From positions 2,181,501-2,245,500 of the forward strand of contig OX637394.1 in the NCBI GenBank assembly GCA_951799425.1: 64,000 nucleotides of DNA. Direction: 5' to 3'. Origin of the DNA: Ilex aquifolium (Eukaryota; Streptophyta; Magnoliopsida; Aquifoliales; Aquifoliaceae). The translations under genes and the position numbers were made by a program. Position 1 is the first letter of the stretch. Every line of letters begins with the position of its first letter. Under the pieces are notes generated by a model, which was given only the letters and a program-made list of their open reading frames with translations, was not told where the DNA came from and made no database searches. Positions 21,984 through 34,000 of the stretch are shown here, piece by piece.

Positions 21984-24900
21984 ATGAAGCTCGTTAGGTT
22001 TTTTTTATTTCCATTTTTCAATTCGTTGGGCGTTTTGTTGGTTATGTTAACGGTAATTCTTTATTTATCGTTCTTGATTACGTTTTGTATGATGTACGTT
22101 TGTGTGTGAGCAGATTTTTGATGAAGTTGAACAACGAGACTGTGTCGATTGAGCTCAAGAACGGAACAGTTGTTCATGGCACCATCACAGGTTTTTCTCT
22201 CTTTCTCTGTATGTGTGTGTCTGACTATATATGTACATCGGTACATATATCTATTTGTTTGACTGGCGAGAAAGAGAAAAGAAGAAATATTCGAGTAATG
22301 TGTTTTCTGCTGTTATGTTGTTAAACAAACTGGAAAGTGGAGTCGTTTGAGCCAAAAAGAGAGCTGAATTCTGACTCATACATGTTCTGTTTTTTTTTTT
22401 TGAGTTCTATGAACTTTAGCAACACAATGCATTAGGGTTTAACAAACCTTTAAATGTCGATTGATGGGCAGACACACACAAACTCGCATAATGGTTTTAG
22501 GTTCTTATGGAAACTAGAGAGTTGCTTGTGCGTGTAATATGGGAATGGGATTATGATTGTTGTGCTTCACGATATGCATTATTGGACCCATGTTTTCTGC
22601 ACTTACACATGTTCGTCATGAATTCGAACAAGTGTAGGTCCATCTGGGTTTGTTGCCATTTTGTAATTTACTTGGTGAGACCTATTAATTAGATCTTAGT
22701 GATTCCTTTGTATTGGTGCTTTCAAAATCGGGTTCTATGGATCATGGTTATTTCTTTGTTATTTGGGTTGTGGTTTCTATGGAAGTTTGGAGAAGAAGCT
22801 AATGCACATAAGACATAAAAGGGGCTTTGGGATATCGCAAGAGCCATAACTCAACTAGCTTCTCAATGATAATTGTCTAGCCCAGTCATAGATCCTTGCC
22901 TTACGAGTAGAACTAGATCCTACTTCAAGTCAAAGTTTGAACTCCAACCCACATAAGTGGACATTTACTATTGCTACTAGTGCATCAAACTTAAGGGTTT
23001 AGGATCCTCTCTGCCTGTTTCTATCTGAGAATAATTCTTGAAATCTTTAAATTTCCATTTTCAAGGTTTTGTTTATTTTGTCTTTTGGGTGGGTGGGAGC
23101 AGAATACCGTTTGTCATGCTGTTATGCTCGAGTGAATCTGTGACGTCGCAATGACTTTTATCTTATGGTTCCTTTTCAAAGCCACAATTTTATGGGATAG
23201 GGGAATATCTCTAGGGAAAAACCAATTAATAGAGGCACTCGATGGTAAGATGCTTAAATTGTAACAAAACATAGTTTACCAAAACATAGTAATAGATTAT
23301 ATAGTTATCCTAGTTTACCAAAACATAGTAATAGTTTTGGGATGATTTTTTTTCATTGAGCTTAAGAATTAAATAAAATTCCATCATCAGTTTTATGTTA
23401 ACCAGTAGAGAATTAGTTTGCACTTCTTCTTTATGGTTCTTAGAGTGAATTGGAGCCTGACATTATGATGCATAGATTTGTTTGAGTTGATCTGTCACAA
23501 CACTCGTAGTGCTTCTATGTTGTGGTTGGTGAGTTTATGTCGTCTTTTGCCCCCTACCCACCCCAACCACAACATGATTGTCGTGTGGATAGCCTCTGGT
23601 AGGCTGTAACCTTTGGGAAATATTTATCATCCCTTGTTGGTGGGAATTTACACCATGCCTAATTTATCTGAAAAATATAGATAAGGGGGTGTAAGCAGTG
23701 CCATAACACTAGACAAATCACATGTTTCTTGATGGATCATTGGATCTTTGGCTGTGTTTTGCTGTAACATTATTACTATCTCTGGGTGTTTGGTTTTAGT
23801 GGACACTCATAATGCATTGAGGAGACAACCACAATTGGAAATGGACTTAGATTTCTCTTGACTCTAAAGCAAAAGTAATGTACAAAACCATAAGTCAAGA
23901 GAGATAATGCTTAAAGATTGCCTCCAAAAGGTACACAAATTTCTGGGTAGTTTATGAATCTCATTTCTCTAATGATGTGGAGGAGTCTTTGAAGTCACAA
24001 AAATGGGTTGGCTACCTCTACCTGTGATTACTGACTAATAAATGACTTTATTCCCTAATATCTGGATTCTTGCATGGTTATGGGCACTCATAACTGCTCC
24101 AAACCTCCATATTCATTCCTTTAGACATGAAATACTCCAACCCAAACCATAAGGAGATCCCAATAGTCAGTTGATTGCAAAAATCTTGGAAGAAGTGGCC
24201 AAATTCACGATGGACTGGTCATTAAGAGGATAATTTCTGCGCTGATATTTGATATTTAAAATGTAGATTAGTGATTGCTAAAAGGTTCAATTGACGTAGG
24301 GATTGCATGCAAAATTGTTGTGTTTATAAAATAAGTAAGAACTTGTAAGGATTGATCAATTACCATTTTATATTATTAAGATGTTCACTAAATCAATCGT
24401 GACAAAATTTGCAACACCACTGCTTCTTTGTACTCTTCTATGCATTCAGATTTTGGAGCTGCTATGTCAGTTGCATCTTGTTTGGGACATTGCTTGTGTT
24501 ATTTCCCATGTTGTCATGGTGCCATTAAACGTATATCTGCAATCTTTAAGTTGACTTGAATAACTTTTCAGGTATATATTTCTAGCTGGTATATTAATCT
24601 AGCATATCTCATTATCAAATTTAATTTTGTAATTATTTATTTCTTAACTTTTCTCTTCAAGTATTTGTGGGACAAATAACCTAAAAAGTGACACTAAGAA
24701 AATCCAACAGAAAATGTTGTAGTTAGGTCCCGTAAGTAAGCATGCCTTGGACATCATATGAACAAAGCGGTTGTGATGCAATCTAAACCCACAAATTTGC
24801 TGTTTCTAGATTGACGGCTGATCCAAAAATACTTGGTTGTATGAAATCTGTACCCGTGTGAACCACATTTTCTGATGGGTAGTTTGTTGGCATGCTACAG

Positions 24901-25266
24901 GTGTGGATATTAGCATGAACACTCATTTGAAGACTGTAAAGCTTACACTGAAGGGAAAGAACCCAGTGACTTTTGATCACTTGAGTGTGAGGGGTACCAA
25001 TATTCGATATTATATCCTTCCTGACAGCTTAAATCTTGAAACTTTGCTGGTGGAAGAGGCTCCTAGGGTGAAGCCCAAGAAGCCAACTGCTGGTATCGCA
25101 AATCTCATGTTTTTTTCCATACACAGAATCATATTTGCATTTTGGTCCATTGTGTATCACTTCATCTGAGCAGCTTTAACTTTTTCTCCCCATTCCCAAT
25201 TCAGGAAGAGCTTTGGGTCGGGGTCGTGGCCGAGGTCGTGGGCGTGGACGTGGTCGTGGCCGCTAA
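21984..25266 (+). CDS. SmD1: small nuclear ribonucleoprotein SmD1
   Basis: Four exons, 21984-21997, 22114-22190, 24901-25092 and 25205-25266, join in phase to 114 aa. Exon 1 is only 14 nt (MKLV plus two bases of Arg). The protein begins MKLVRFLMKL, contains Sm1 ([14 protein letters not shown], residues about 18-31) and Sm2 ([14 protein letters not shown]), and ends in a GR-repeat tail, the usual SmD1 layout and length. SmD1 is one of seven Sm proteins forming the ring on the U-rich site of U1, U2, U4 and U5 snRNAs in the spliceosome; the GR tail is a known arginine-methylation target. Intron 2 is about 2.7 kb and holds a short direct repeat (AGTTTACCAAAACATAG, near 23273 and 23311). Confidence 0.97.
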
Positions 25267-25900
25267 TTATCATGTTGCAGTCATTATAATTTTTGTGCAA
25301 TCTGGTTATGTAAACTTCTATATTGTGGGAAAGTTAATCCGCTTATGTTCCTGTCCCGGAGGAATTATATAGATTAATATCTGGCAATGTTAATTTGCTT
25401 CTTAGATTTTAGGTATTGCTATGACATATCTTGGATGTTTCGTTGAAATCACATGATCTATTCCTGTTTCAAACCGAGTATTTTTCACCTATACTATGCT
25501 TTGGTAACTCTAGTTCATCCAGAACTAATATGCTGTCTGATCCAGAACTACATTTCAGCTTGATGACCCCAGGATGTCTGTCGTACAATAGAAAAAATGG
25601 ATTTGTGTGTGTTCATATGGATTATTCATCCTCGTCAACAAGGGTGCACTTGTAAGAAAAAGTAAGATAATGGCGATATTGAGTCATCAATGACAAATAA
25701 TATTATCGTTAAATATTGAGGTAATACTTATGCGTGAAATGATGTTTATCAACTTTGGATGTCATTTGGGTAGAGAAGCAAATACCCAAAAAAAGGCTGA
25801 TGCTATTCATTTTGGAACTGGCTTAAAATTTCAACTTTTTTTGATTTCAAAGGGAAAAAAAGTCTAGTTAGTTTGAATTTGGGTTTATTGAACGGTTTTT

Positions 25901-27390
25901 TCATCAAATTTTTTGGACAAAAATAGTTTTTATCATCATAAAAGAAAAGCTGAAAAATAGGACTTATTTAAGGACTTACAAGGAAAAATCGAATTTTTCG
26001 AAAACACTTCAAACCTCTATTTTAATTTTGACTGTTTCATTTCACTTTTCAAACCTTTATTTTACGCCTAAAAAATCAGCTCCAAACGGGCTCATTACAT
26101 ATTTACTGTAAGACAAATTACTGGTCCATTCTCATCGTATCTCACGTTTAGGGATGACAGTGGACTGAAAAAAAACGGATATTCGTCTAAACTCACTCTG
26201 TTTGGACCAAGAAATGATCATACATATTGGATGGTGAACGTATAGGGGATACCCGTATAAACCCGTGTGAGGATGAAAACGGGGATGAACTGACACTTAC
26301 CCCGCCCTGTCCCCCCCCCCCCCCCTATACCCGTTATTTTATATATATATATAAAATTAAATATACTCCCAAGTCCCCAACCGAGTCCTAACTGAATCAC
26401 TCTCTTGACTTCTCTATGCCTCCGCCTTCATTGAGCGTCTGAGCCCCCAAGTCCATTAGTTGTTCGTTGATCACTAGCTCCTAATTTCTCCATCGCAGGC
26501 TCTTAGGACTTGTGAAAACGAACACCATCAATTGTGTTATTCTTAATATAACAAAAACTTCAACACTGAAAGCTTTAATATACAACCGTTCAGTCCCAAG
26601 TTATGTAGATAGAAATGGTGACTGCTAGTCATCATTTATGAAGTTGTCATCAAATTTTTTGGACAAAAATAGTTTTTATCATCATAAAAGAAAAGCTGAA
26701 AAATAGGACTTATTTAAGGACTTACAAGGAAAAATCGAATTTTTCGAAAACACTTCAAACCTCTATTTTAATTTTGACCGTTTCATTTCACTTTTCAAAC
26801 CTTTATTTTACGCCTAAAAAATCAGCTCCAAACGGGCTCATTACATATTTACTGTAAGACAAATTACTGGTCCATTCTCATCGTATCTCACGTTTAGGGA
26901 TGACAGTGGACTGAAAAAAAACGGATATTCGTCTAAACTCACTCTGTTTGGACCAAGAAATGATCATACATATTGGATGGTGAACGTATAGGGGATACCC
27001 GTATAAACCCGTGTGAGGATGAAAACGGGGATGAACTGACACTTACCCCGCCCTGTCCCCCCCCCCCCCTATACCCGTTATTTTATATATATATATAAAA
27101 TTAAATATACTCCCAAGTCCCCAACCGAGTCCTAACTGAATCACTCTCTTGACTTCTCTATGCCTCCGCCTTCATTGAGCGTCTGAGCCCCCAAGTCCAT
27201 TAGTTGTTCGTTGATCACTAGCTCCTAATTTCTCCATCGCAGGCTCTTAGGACTTGTGAAAACGAACACCATCAATTGTGTTATTCTTAATATAACAAAA
27301 ACTTCAACACTGAAAGCTTTAATATACAACCGTTCAGTCCCAAGTTATGTAGATAGAAATGGTGACTGCTAGTCATCATTTATGAAGTTG
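25901..27390. repeat. 746-bp near-identical tandem duplication
   Basis: Copy 1 runs 25901-26646 and copy 2 26647-27390. Comparing by eye I see one substitution (TTTTGACTG / TTTTGACCG) and a 2-base length difference in a C-tract. Unit ends share TCA, consistent with a microhomology junction. Each unit contains about 250 bp of flanking DNA, the CTCACGTT target copy and about 495 bp of the left end of the hAT element described separately. The duplication therefore followed the insertion and is recent. Confidence 0.93.
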
Positions 27391-27681
27391 TCAGCACGAT
27401 TAACACTTCTTTACCTACTTCCCCAAATGCTGGTGTGGTAATTCAAAGTCCAAATAATTCTCAACCTCCTAATACTTCTTACTTTATCCATATTTCATAT
27501 GACAAATGAACTTCTATCCATATTTGTTACAGTAAGCTACTAGTAAACAAGTGAATTAGACTGGGTGGGTACGGGGGACGGGGGTAGGGGTGAAGGCGGG
27601 AGACGGGGATTACAAATTTACCTACAGATGAGAATAAGGAAAATTATACCCGTTAACGGGGATATGAGGATGGAGATTACC

Positions 27682-27716
<35 letters not shown>

Positions 27717-27736
27717 TTGGGTCACTACCATCCTTA
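26895..27736. mobile_element. non-autonomous hAT element (842 bp), left end duplicated
   Basis: The left end TAGGGATGACAGTGG (26895) pairs with the right end whose complement is TAAGGATGGTAGTGAC (27736). An identical 8-bp target duplication CTCACGTT occupies 26887-26894 and 27737-27744. A second left end with the same CTCACGTT lies at 26141-26149 because of the tandem duplication. The interior has G-rich/C-rich blocks and TATACCCGT/ACGGG subterminal motifs and no transposase. It ends 235 bp before the OEP7 start codon. Confidence 0.88.
27683..27716. repeat. 34-bp poly(C) tract
   Basis: An uninterrupted run of 34 C near the right end of the hAT element. Related but shorter C-runs occur in both copies of the 746-bp duplication (around 26310 and 27058), so the tract is expanding within this repeat family. 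Confidence 0.95.
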
Positions 27737-27813
27737 CTCACGTTTCTTGTCATTAAGACCTTAACCCAAATCTTGCCCCATAATCCAGCATGCGATCAGA
27801 GGATTGGGTCTTT

Positions 27814-27824
27814 TGGGCTGGGCC
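27814..27824 (+). promoter_or_regulatory. overlapping site II elements upstream of OEP7
   Basis: TGGGCT (27814-27819) overlaps TGGGCC (27819-27824) by one base, about 150 bp before the OEP7 ATG. Such TGGGCY elements are common in promoters of nuclear genes for organelle and housekeeping proteins. Confidence 0.55.
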
Positions 27825-27970
27825 CAACTGGACCACCCGCGTTTGTCGGGCAAGTCACAGCCGTCGTCTAGCCCACGCATAGAGCTACGGCCTATGAAAG
27901 ATAAATGCTCGCTGGATAGTGCCTATATTGCATCAGAAGCAAGAGGAGGAGAAGAAGCAGCAGAAGATCC

Positions 27971-28201
27971 ATGGGGGAGGGGAAGTCGAGGGCTGTGAAA
28001 TCTGTGGCTGTTGTATTCGGAGCCCTAGCCTGTGGGTGGCTAGCCATAGAGATCGCTTTCAAGCCATGGATGGACAAGGCTCGAGCCGCCATAAACAAGT
28101 CTGACCCTACTCGCGACCCTGATGATGCCGAGATCGTCAACAACATCGACCCAGCTAAGAAGTCTCCGTACGACAGCGATTCCTCCGATGACCACCATTG
28201 A
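27971..28201 (+). CDS. OEP7: chloroplast outer envelope protein OEP7-like
   Basis: Intronless, 76 aa. A short N-terminus is followed by one hydrophobic segment (about residues 11-30, [19 protein letters not shown]), then KPWMDK and a polar tail with [10 protein letters not shown]. This GWLAIE(I/L).FKP...DKSDPT(K/R)DPDD pattern is the signature of plant OEP7, a signal-anchored protein of the chloroplast outer envelope inserted without a cleaved transit peptide. The tail here extends beyond the DPDD motif with an acidic, Ser-rich end. The hAT element and its poly(C) tract lie directly upstream. Confidence 0.88.
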   Translation: MGEGKSRAVKSVAVVFGALACGWLAIEIAFKPWMDKARAAINKSDPTRDPDDAEIVNNIDPAKKSPYDSDSSDDHH

Positions 28202-28974
28202 TTGTCAGATTCTAAAACCCTATCGGTTCTATTAAAGCTCTTTAAATATGATTTTTTTTTTGTGTCGGATTAAGAAGCTACCGAGAGATTTTACTCTTTT
28301 ATCTGATATGATATCTTTATATTAGTATAAAACTGCTTCCATTGACAGTGAATGATGCCGAGTTTTTATTCTTACATCAATTTACTACGATTCATATGAA
28401 TCTGGTTTGAATTTTATCGTGAAATTTACTGCACGACCTATTTCTTTTGTAACGACTGTATTTTTTTGGGGTTTCGTCGAAATTGTATTTTTCTTGATAT
28501 CTCCAAAATAGAACTAAAAATGTTTTAAAATTAATTTAAAAGTAGAATTAAAAAAATTAAAATTTATTTACAAAATATTCTAAAATATTAGTTAGAATAT
28601 ACCAAATTATCTTGAGACACTCAAAACAATTGAGGTATTGATGGAATTGTGTTTATTTATTGAGTGATAATTTAATTTAGTAACGAGTGTTTAGAGTTCT
28701 AATGCCATAATTTACGGTTTGATCCCCAGTGATTAAACATCCCGGCTTTATATTGGTTTGACCTACCACTTTGTAGATAATTACCGAATTACGTGTATAA
28801 TCAATTTTACTTTTATAAAAGATACAGTAACATTGGGCTACAATGAATCTCTGATTGGTGGACTAATTAGTTAGTTAATCCAAGGTGCCTCGAGAGTTAT
28901 TAATTTTTTAATTGTAGTTATAGCTAATAATTTCGGGCACTATCAACATAAATCTTACAAAATTTATGAAATTA
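28202..28974. other. OEP7 3' flank, no further gene
   Basis: AT-rich sequence without recognisable coding structure. Confidence 0.4.
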
Positions 28975-29304
28975 AGGGAAAATTTCATTTTACCTCTTAA
29001 ATATACAAAAAATCTTAGTTTGTTACCTGAATGATTAATTTTTTCACATTGTTTTTTCAAAGAAATAAAAATGTTGCAATATGGTCCACTGTCGTCTGTC
29101 TTATTTTTTGTTTGGTACCAAATCAGCCAATCATGAATTATAAAACATGAATTATAAAACAGACGGATGATCAAACAAAAATAAGACAGTAGACCACATT
29201 AAAATGTTTTTATTTCTTTGAGGGAGTAATATAAAATAATTAATCATTAGAGGAACAAACTAAGAATTGTTGTATCTTTTAGGGGACAAAATGAGATTTA
29301 CCCT
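28975..29304. mobile_element. MITE with 7-bp direct flank repeat (330 bp)
   Basis: The left arm AGGGAAAATTTCATTTTACC pairs with the right arm (complement AGGGTAAATCTCATTTTGTCC), and the arms continue inward, including GTCTTATTTTTGTTTG / CAAACAAAAATAAGAC. GAAATTA lies on both sides (28968-28974 and 29305-29311). No coding capacity. It sits just downstream of the ginkbilobin-like gene. Confidence 0.75.
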
Positions 29305-29450
29305 GAAATTAAATTAGGATTTAAAGGTAAAACTGTAGTAATTCGAGAAGAAAAAAGAAGTAGAAAATAGAGTGGATAAGGATGCTGAGAAAGTTGTGGT
29401 GGATTACACACTCACTTATTAAAACAGTCCAACAGGGTAATAAAAGGGTT

Positions 29451-29867
29451 CTAATCATCAAATGGGTACTGCTCATACCTAATTGTACAGTCGTAGAGGA
29501 CAGATCGAGCCCCAATCCGGCTCTCACAAGCACCAAACATGGCTGTCTTGGCTGCACCAAGGCAGGTCGAGCAGTCTGAACTTGTGAGATTTTGGTTACA
29601 AGCAGCATGGCCATAGGCAAAGGCGTTGGGGTATGGAGAAATGTTGCGATAGTCATAACCTTGGCGGGTGGGCGTGACAGACTGTAACTCTGATAAGACA
29701 TAAGCTAGACTTATAGCGAAAGGATCGGCTTTTGCATACACCCCGGAGTTGCACAGAACATTCTTCACGTTGGTGTTTGGTTCGGATCTTACAATACCGC
29801 ATAGCCCCAAAACACCGATTAGTAATCCAGTTATAATCACCGTCGTCTGGGGGAGAAGACGACCCAT
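29451..29867 (-). CDS. secreted ginkbilobin-2-like (DUF26/Gnk2) antifungal-type protein
   Basis: Single exon, 138 aa from the ATG at 29867, chosen over an in-frame ATG at 29951 because it directly precedes a signal peptide (MGRLLPQTTVIITGLLIGVL). One Gnk2 domain follows (about residues 35-135) with the C-x8-C-x2-C motif CNQNLTSSDCSTC. The residues known to bind mannose in Ginkgo Gnk2 appear conserved (Asn in LCNSG, Arg in GARS, Glu in RYEQ). There is no transmembrane or kinase part, so it is a free secreted lectin-like protein and not a cysteine-rich receptor kinase. A defence role in the apoplast is inferred from the family. Confidence 0.9.
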   Translation of the reverse strand: MGRLLPQTTVIITGLLIGVLGLCGIVRSEPNTNVKNVLCNSGVYAKADPFAISLAYVLSELQSVTPTRQGYDYRNISPYPNAFAYGHAACNQNLTSSDCSTCLGAAKTAMFGACESRIGARSVLYDCTIRYEQYPFDD

Positions 29868-30032
29868 CTCTCTCTCTCTAGCCTCTCTGATGAGATATGA
29901 AGCTTTCGTAGAATTTCCTTGAACAGGTCTTCGGTCTATCGGGTTTTCCACCGGTTTTGATGACTATTATGAGGTTCCTGTCTTTTATTTGTATAATATT
30001 GCAGGGTCATGACCTTTTCTAATTAGTCTATT

Positions 30033-30427
30033 GGGTTAATTACACTAGTGATCCCAAAGATAGAATTTGTTTATTTTGGTTCTCAATATTTCAATTGTAT
30101 TATTTTAGTTACTGAATTATTGAATATGTTTTTATTTAGTCACTCAAACAGAAAACATCCAAATTGTTAACGATTTTTTATCATAAACTTATCACGTGAT
30201 ACTTAAATATGGACAAAAAAAATTTGGGTAGCTTTTGATTAAAATTTGGGTAGTTCTTGATCAAAATTTGGATATCTTATGTTCAAAACTGTGTATTTTG
30301 GTAACCTCTTTGACCAAAATTTGGGTAAAAATTATCCAAATTATTTTTTTACCCAAATTTAGGTATTACATGACAAGTTTATAATAAAAAATTATTAATA
30401 ATCTAGATGTTGTCTATTTAAAGGACC

Positions 30428-30460
<33 letters not shown>

Positions 30461-30549
30461 ATTTTAGGGATTAAAATGATACAATTAAAATATTGAGGAT
30501 CAAAATGAGATAAATCCTATATTTTGGGGACCTCTAGTGTAATTAACCC
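30033..30549. mobile_element. Mutator-like MITE (517 bp)
   Basis: The ends GGGTTAATTACACTAGTGATCCC / complement GGGTTAATTACACTAGAGGTCCCC form a long inverted repeat that continues inward (TCAATATTTCAATTGTAT / ATACAATTAAAATATTGA). The flanks TAGTCTATT and TAATTTAAT match at 6 of 9 positions, so the target duplication is doubtful. A (TA)n run lies near 30428. Its GGGTTAATT terminus resembles that of the element at 53690. Confidence 0.7.
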
Positions 30550-31052
30550 TAATTTAATTAATAATTTCTCTTGTTGCAATGCTGGGCCAAATATATATGA
30601 TTCAAATATCTTGTTTGAATATTAAAATTCGACTTGGATGATAAATAATTTAGCAAATCAGTTAGGTTTAACAGAACAAGACACAAGAAAGGGCGGAGTC
30701 GTCTTTGTCTTTTTTTTTTTAATAATAAATAAGGAGGTATTCTGATTATTTTTTAGAATCCTTGTCTAATCATTTTGATCTTGTTTATTCCCCCATCTCC
30801 TGTTTATTATCTAATTACTCAGATAAATCTCTAGAGATGGTTCCAAGAGATGGATAAGATTTCATCGTTAGACTGTACCTTTTGAAGTTCTAACTCTTGA
30901 AAGTTTATTAATTTTCAAGTGAGTAAACTTCATTTAACCCCTTGTAGTCCCAATGTAGGGTTGTTTTTCATTGTTTATGTGGTTTCAAACAGTTTTATTT
31001 GCCCTCTAGTGGTCCATACAACACCAGATGGCTCATAGGTTAAAATTAATGG
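30550..31052. other. intergenic 3' of ALMT, no gene
   Basis: No coding signal was seen between the MITE and the ALMT stop codon. Confidence 0.4.
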
Positions 31053-34000
31053 CTAGCTTTTTAGTGCAAAATCAGCAAGTTCTCCTAGTTCTTCCACCTT
31101 TTTTGATAACACTTCAACTTTCTCCATCATCTCCATCAATTGTACCACGAAGCTTGCTATAGGAAGCCCTTCGCCATTCTCTGGTGCTCCGAGCTTGGAC
31201 GGAGACGGGACTCGGGTCAACTCCAGTTTCAGGGGCTGCAATTTTGGCACTATCAAAGCCTTGGCCCTGCACCTCTTCATTGTAAAGATGCTCTCTTCAA
31301 GCTCTCTCAAAGTCCATGCAATTAACAACCCAGCCAGTTCACAAGGTTCTTTGATCGACTGTCTTAGTGTTGCTGTGGGCTGATGACACAAATTTAATGG
31401 TAGTAATAAACCATCTAATTTATGTGAATTTGATTCATTGTAAAGCATTAAGACGAGTATTTCAAACCTGTTTAGGTGATTGGAGACATGCTTTCAGAGA
31501 AAAAATGGTTGCAGCAAGCTCTCTAAGAACCTCTCCAATCTCTAGGTACTTCTCCCAAGGATAAGAGAATCCAAATTTCCCATGCCATGGTTCCCACCTT
31601 GCAAAATTTGCCTGGCACTTATAGTTAGATTCTTTCTTATTTTCGGGTTGATTAAAGTCAGGGCTGGCTTAATAGGCAGGAAACTTAAATATTTGCATAG
31701 GGCCCCCAAAAAAGAGGGGTCTCGAATAATGTTATGGTTTTTGAGAATTTGGTTAATCGCAAATTATACATTGAAAAATCTCTCGAATTTAATTTGTACC
31801 CTCAAAGAAAAAAAATCTCAACTTGTACCCTCAAATATATAAATTTGTGTTAATGCCCATCTGAAGCTAACAACGTTTACCGTCTAAAATTAGGTGGGTA
31901 AGTTACACTTAGACCCCCTCAAGTTTGTCACTTAATCATTTGGACCCCGTACATTTAGAATATTATTCCTACACCTCTTAACATTTGTGCACATATAACA
32001 CATAACCCCTTGTTATTGATATCTATTAATATAACCGTTAAAAAACATGATTTCATCTTAATAAAAAAATTATAATTTTCATACTACCTTTTATTTTGTG
32101 GGTCTGTTATACTCTAAAGTTCAAAATCAAGTTTACCATTTGAATGTCCAATATAATACAGACATTTATATAATATCTTTTATATCTAATGCAAATTATG
32201 CAATACATCACTTGAACTGAATTATTTGGATGCCCAATTGGGTCAACATTTTTAGTCATATTTGGATTCTCAGGAAATGTATGTGTAATATTTCAAATGT
32301 GAGGGGTCTAGGTGATTAAGTAACAAACATGAGTGAGTCTAAGTGTAATTTATCTATTAAGTTTTAGACGGCAAACTGATGACTGTTAATTTCAAGTGCG
32401 CATTAATACAGATTTATATCTTTGAGTGTACAAATTGAGATTTTTGATCTTTGAAGATTCAAATTGAGACTAGAATAATCTTTCAAGGTGTAATTTGTGA
32501 TTAACCTTTGAGAATTTTATGTTATATATGACCTAAAAAATTTAGTTTGTATATGCCTAATTAAATATATATCATAAAAAAACCTAAACTAAAATAAAAA
32601 AGTCCAACCATCTTTCTCTTTTTAAACAATAGTTTACTCATTTTAGCTTTTAGAAACCCTTCAACATAACCTCAAAAGTTAACCCATGCAATTTTACTCT
32701 TTTTAGTTTCTAAGAATCTCTCTCTCTCTAAACCGTAGGTACCCATTAAAAAACCATGGGTATGAACAATTTAAAGCATATGAAATTTTTGTTGGCTTCT
32801 TATTTAGTTTTAAAATAATATTGTCTTAACATTAAGAACTTCCTGAAATATAATCAATTTTTCGATATTGATTGGTTAGATTTATTTTCAGAATTAAAAG
32901 TTTTACAAATAGATTTACAATACTCAAATAGAGACATTAAGTTATATCAAAAGACTATATTCTTTTCCAAATACATGCATTGCATATTGAATAATATTGA
33001 CAATACCCGCAACAGTTGCTTCTACTGAAATCATATTTACAATCAACTATGTCACAACAAAGATTGAATGGACTACTATTATCCATTGTAAATGATATAT
33101 TAGCAAAACTTAAATGTAAAAGTTTAATCACTAAATTTGCGTCATAAAAAAGGAGAAGAATAATTTTTAAGTAAAATATTAATCATATAATATATTTAAA
33201 ATAAATTTTAAATGGCCCCATTTAAAACTTCTGCATAGCCCTCATAAAAGTGATATTCCTCTAATCACAATCTAGATATATATCATGGATCGGGACATGT
33301 TCAAACACTCCTTGATATGTAGCAAGATCATCGTACGGCTTAAGCTATTAATTTACGGTTTTTTTTTAAATGAAATAATGCAGCAATTCATTTTCTGGGC
33401 ACTTAATTCCTAGAGTTCCCGTTGTGTTTCTGGCAAATTTTCTAATCATTTAAGTTTATGAAGACTTACTGCCAATCTTTAATGTAAAGTAAATATAGAG
33501 TACATTCCGGAAAATAAGTATAGAGCAAAAGAAATATATAATACCAGTGATTCGTCATTGGACTTTGAGTGTAAAACTGACATGCAGCTGGAGAAATTAA
33601 CTCTTTTTTCCTTTTCACCCACTGTTTCGAAGTACTGCTCCAAGCATTCTACACATTAAAATGACACAACAAATCATCAAATTCCTTTCTTGCTGCATGA
33701 ATGATTCGTAAAGTGTGAGAAATTAACTTAGTTATATGTGGACATAGTGAGATTGTGATTTTTATTATGGGTAAGGCGTGGTTCAGAAAAAGCTTCTCTT
33801 CAATTTTTTTTTTTTAAAAATGTCGATTAATTCGTAGACAAGATGAATTATAGTACTTTGTTCCAATCCGAGATATAAACAAAGGCATGGATAATCAGAC
33901 TCATTAAAATACCCGATGTCAGTAACATATAAAAAGAAGGATCTATTTTGACGCAAAGTGGATGTCCTTTACGGACTTTTTTTTGGGATAAAGATGGATG

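Noticed and set aside
29868-29951. Upstream in-frame ATG for the ginkbilobin-like gene
   Set aside because: It adds 28 charged residues before a clear signal peptide. The ATG at 29867 is the better start, though the longer form is not excluded.
30428-30454. (TA)n hairpin as a terminator
   Set aside because: It is a microsatellite inside a MITE, and intrinsic terminators do not apply to this genome.
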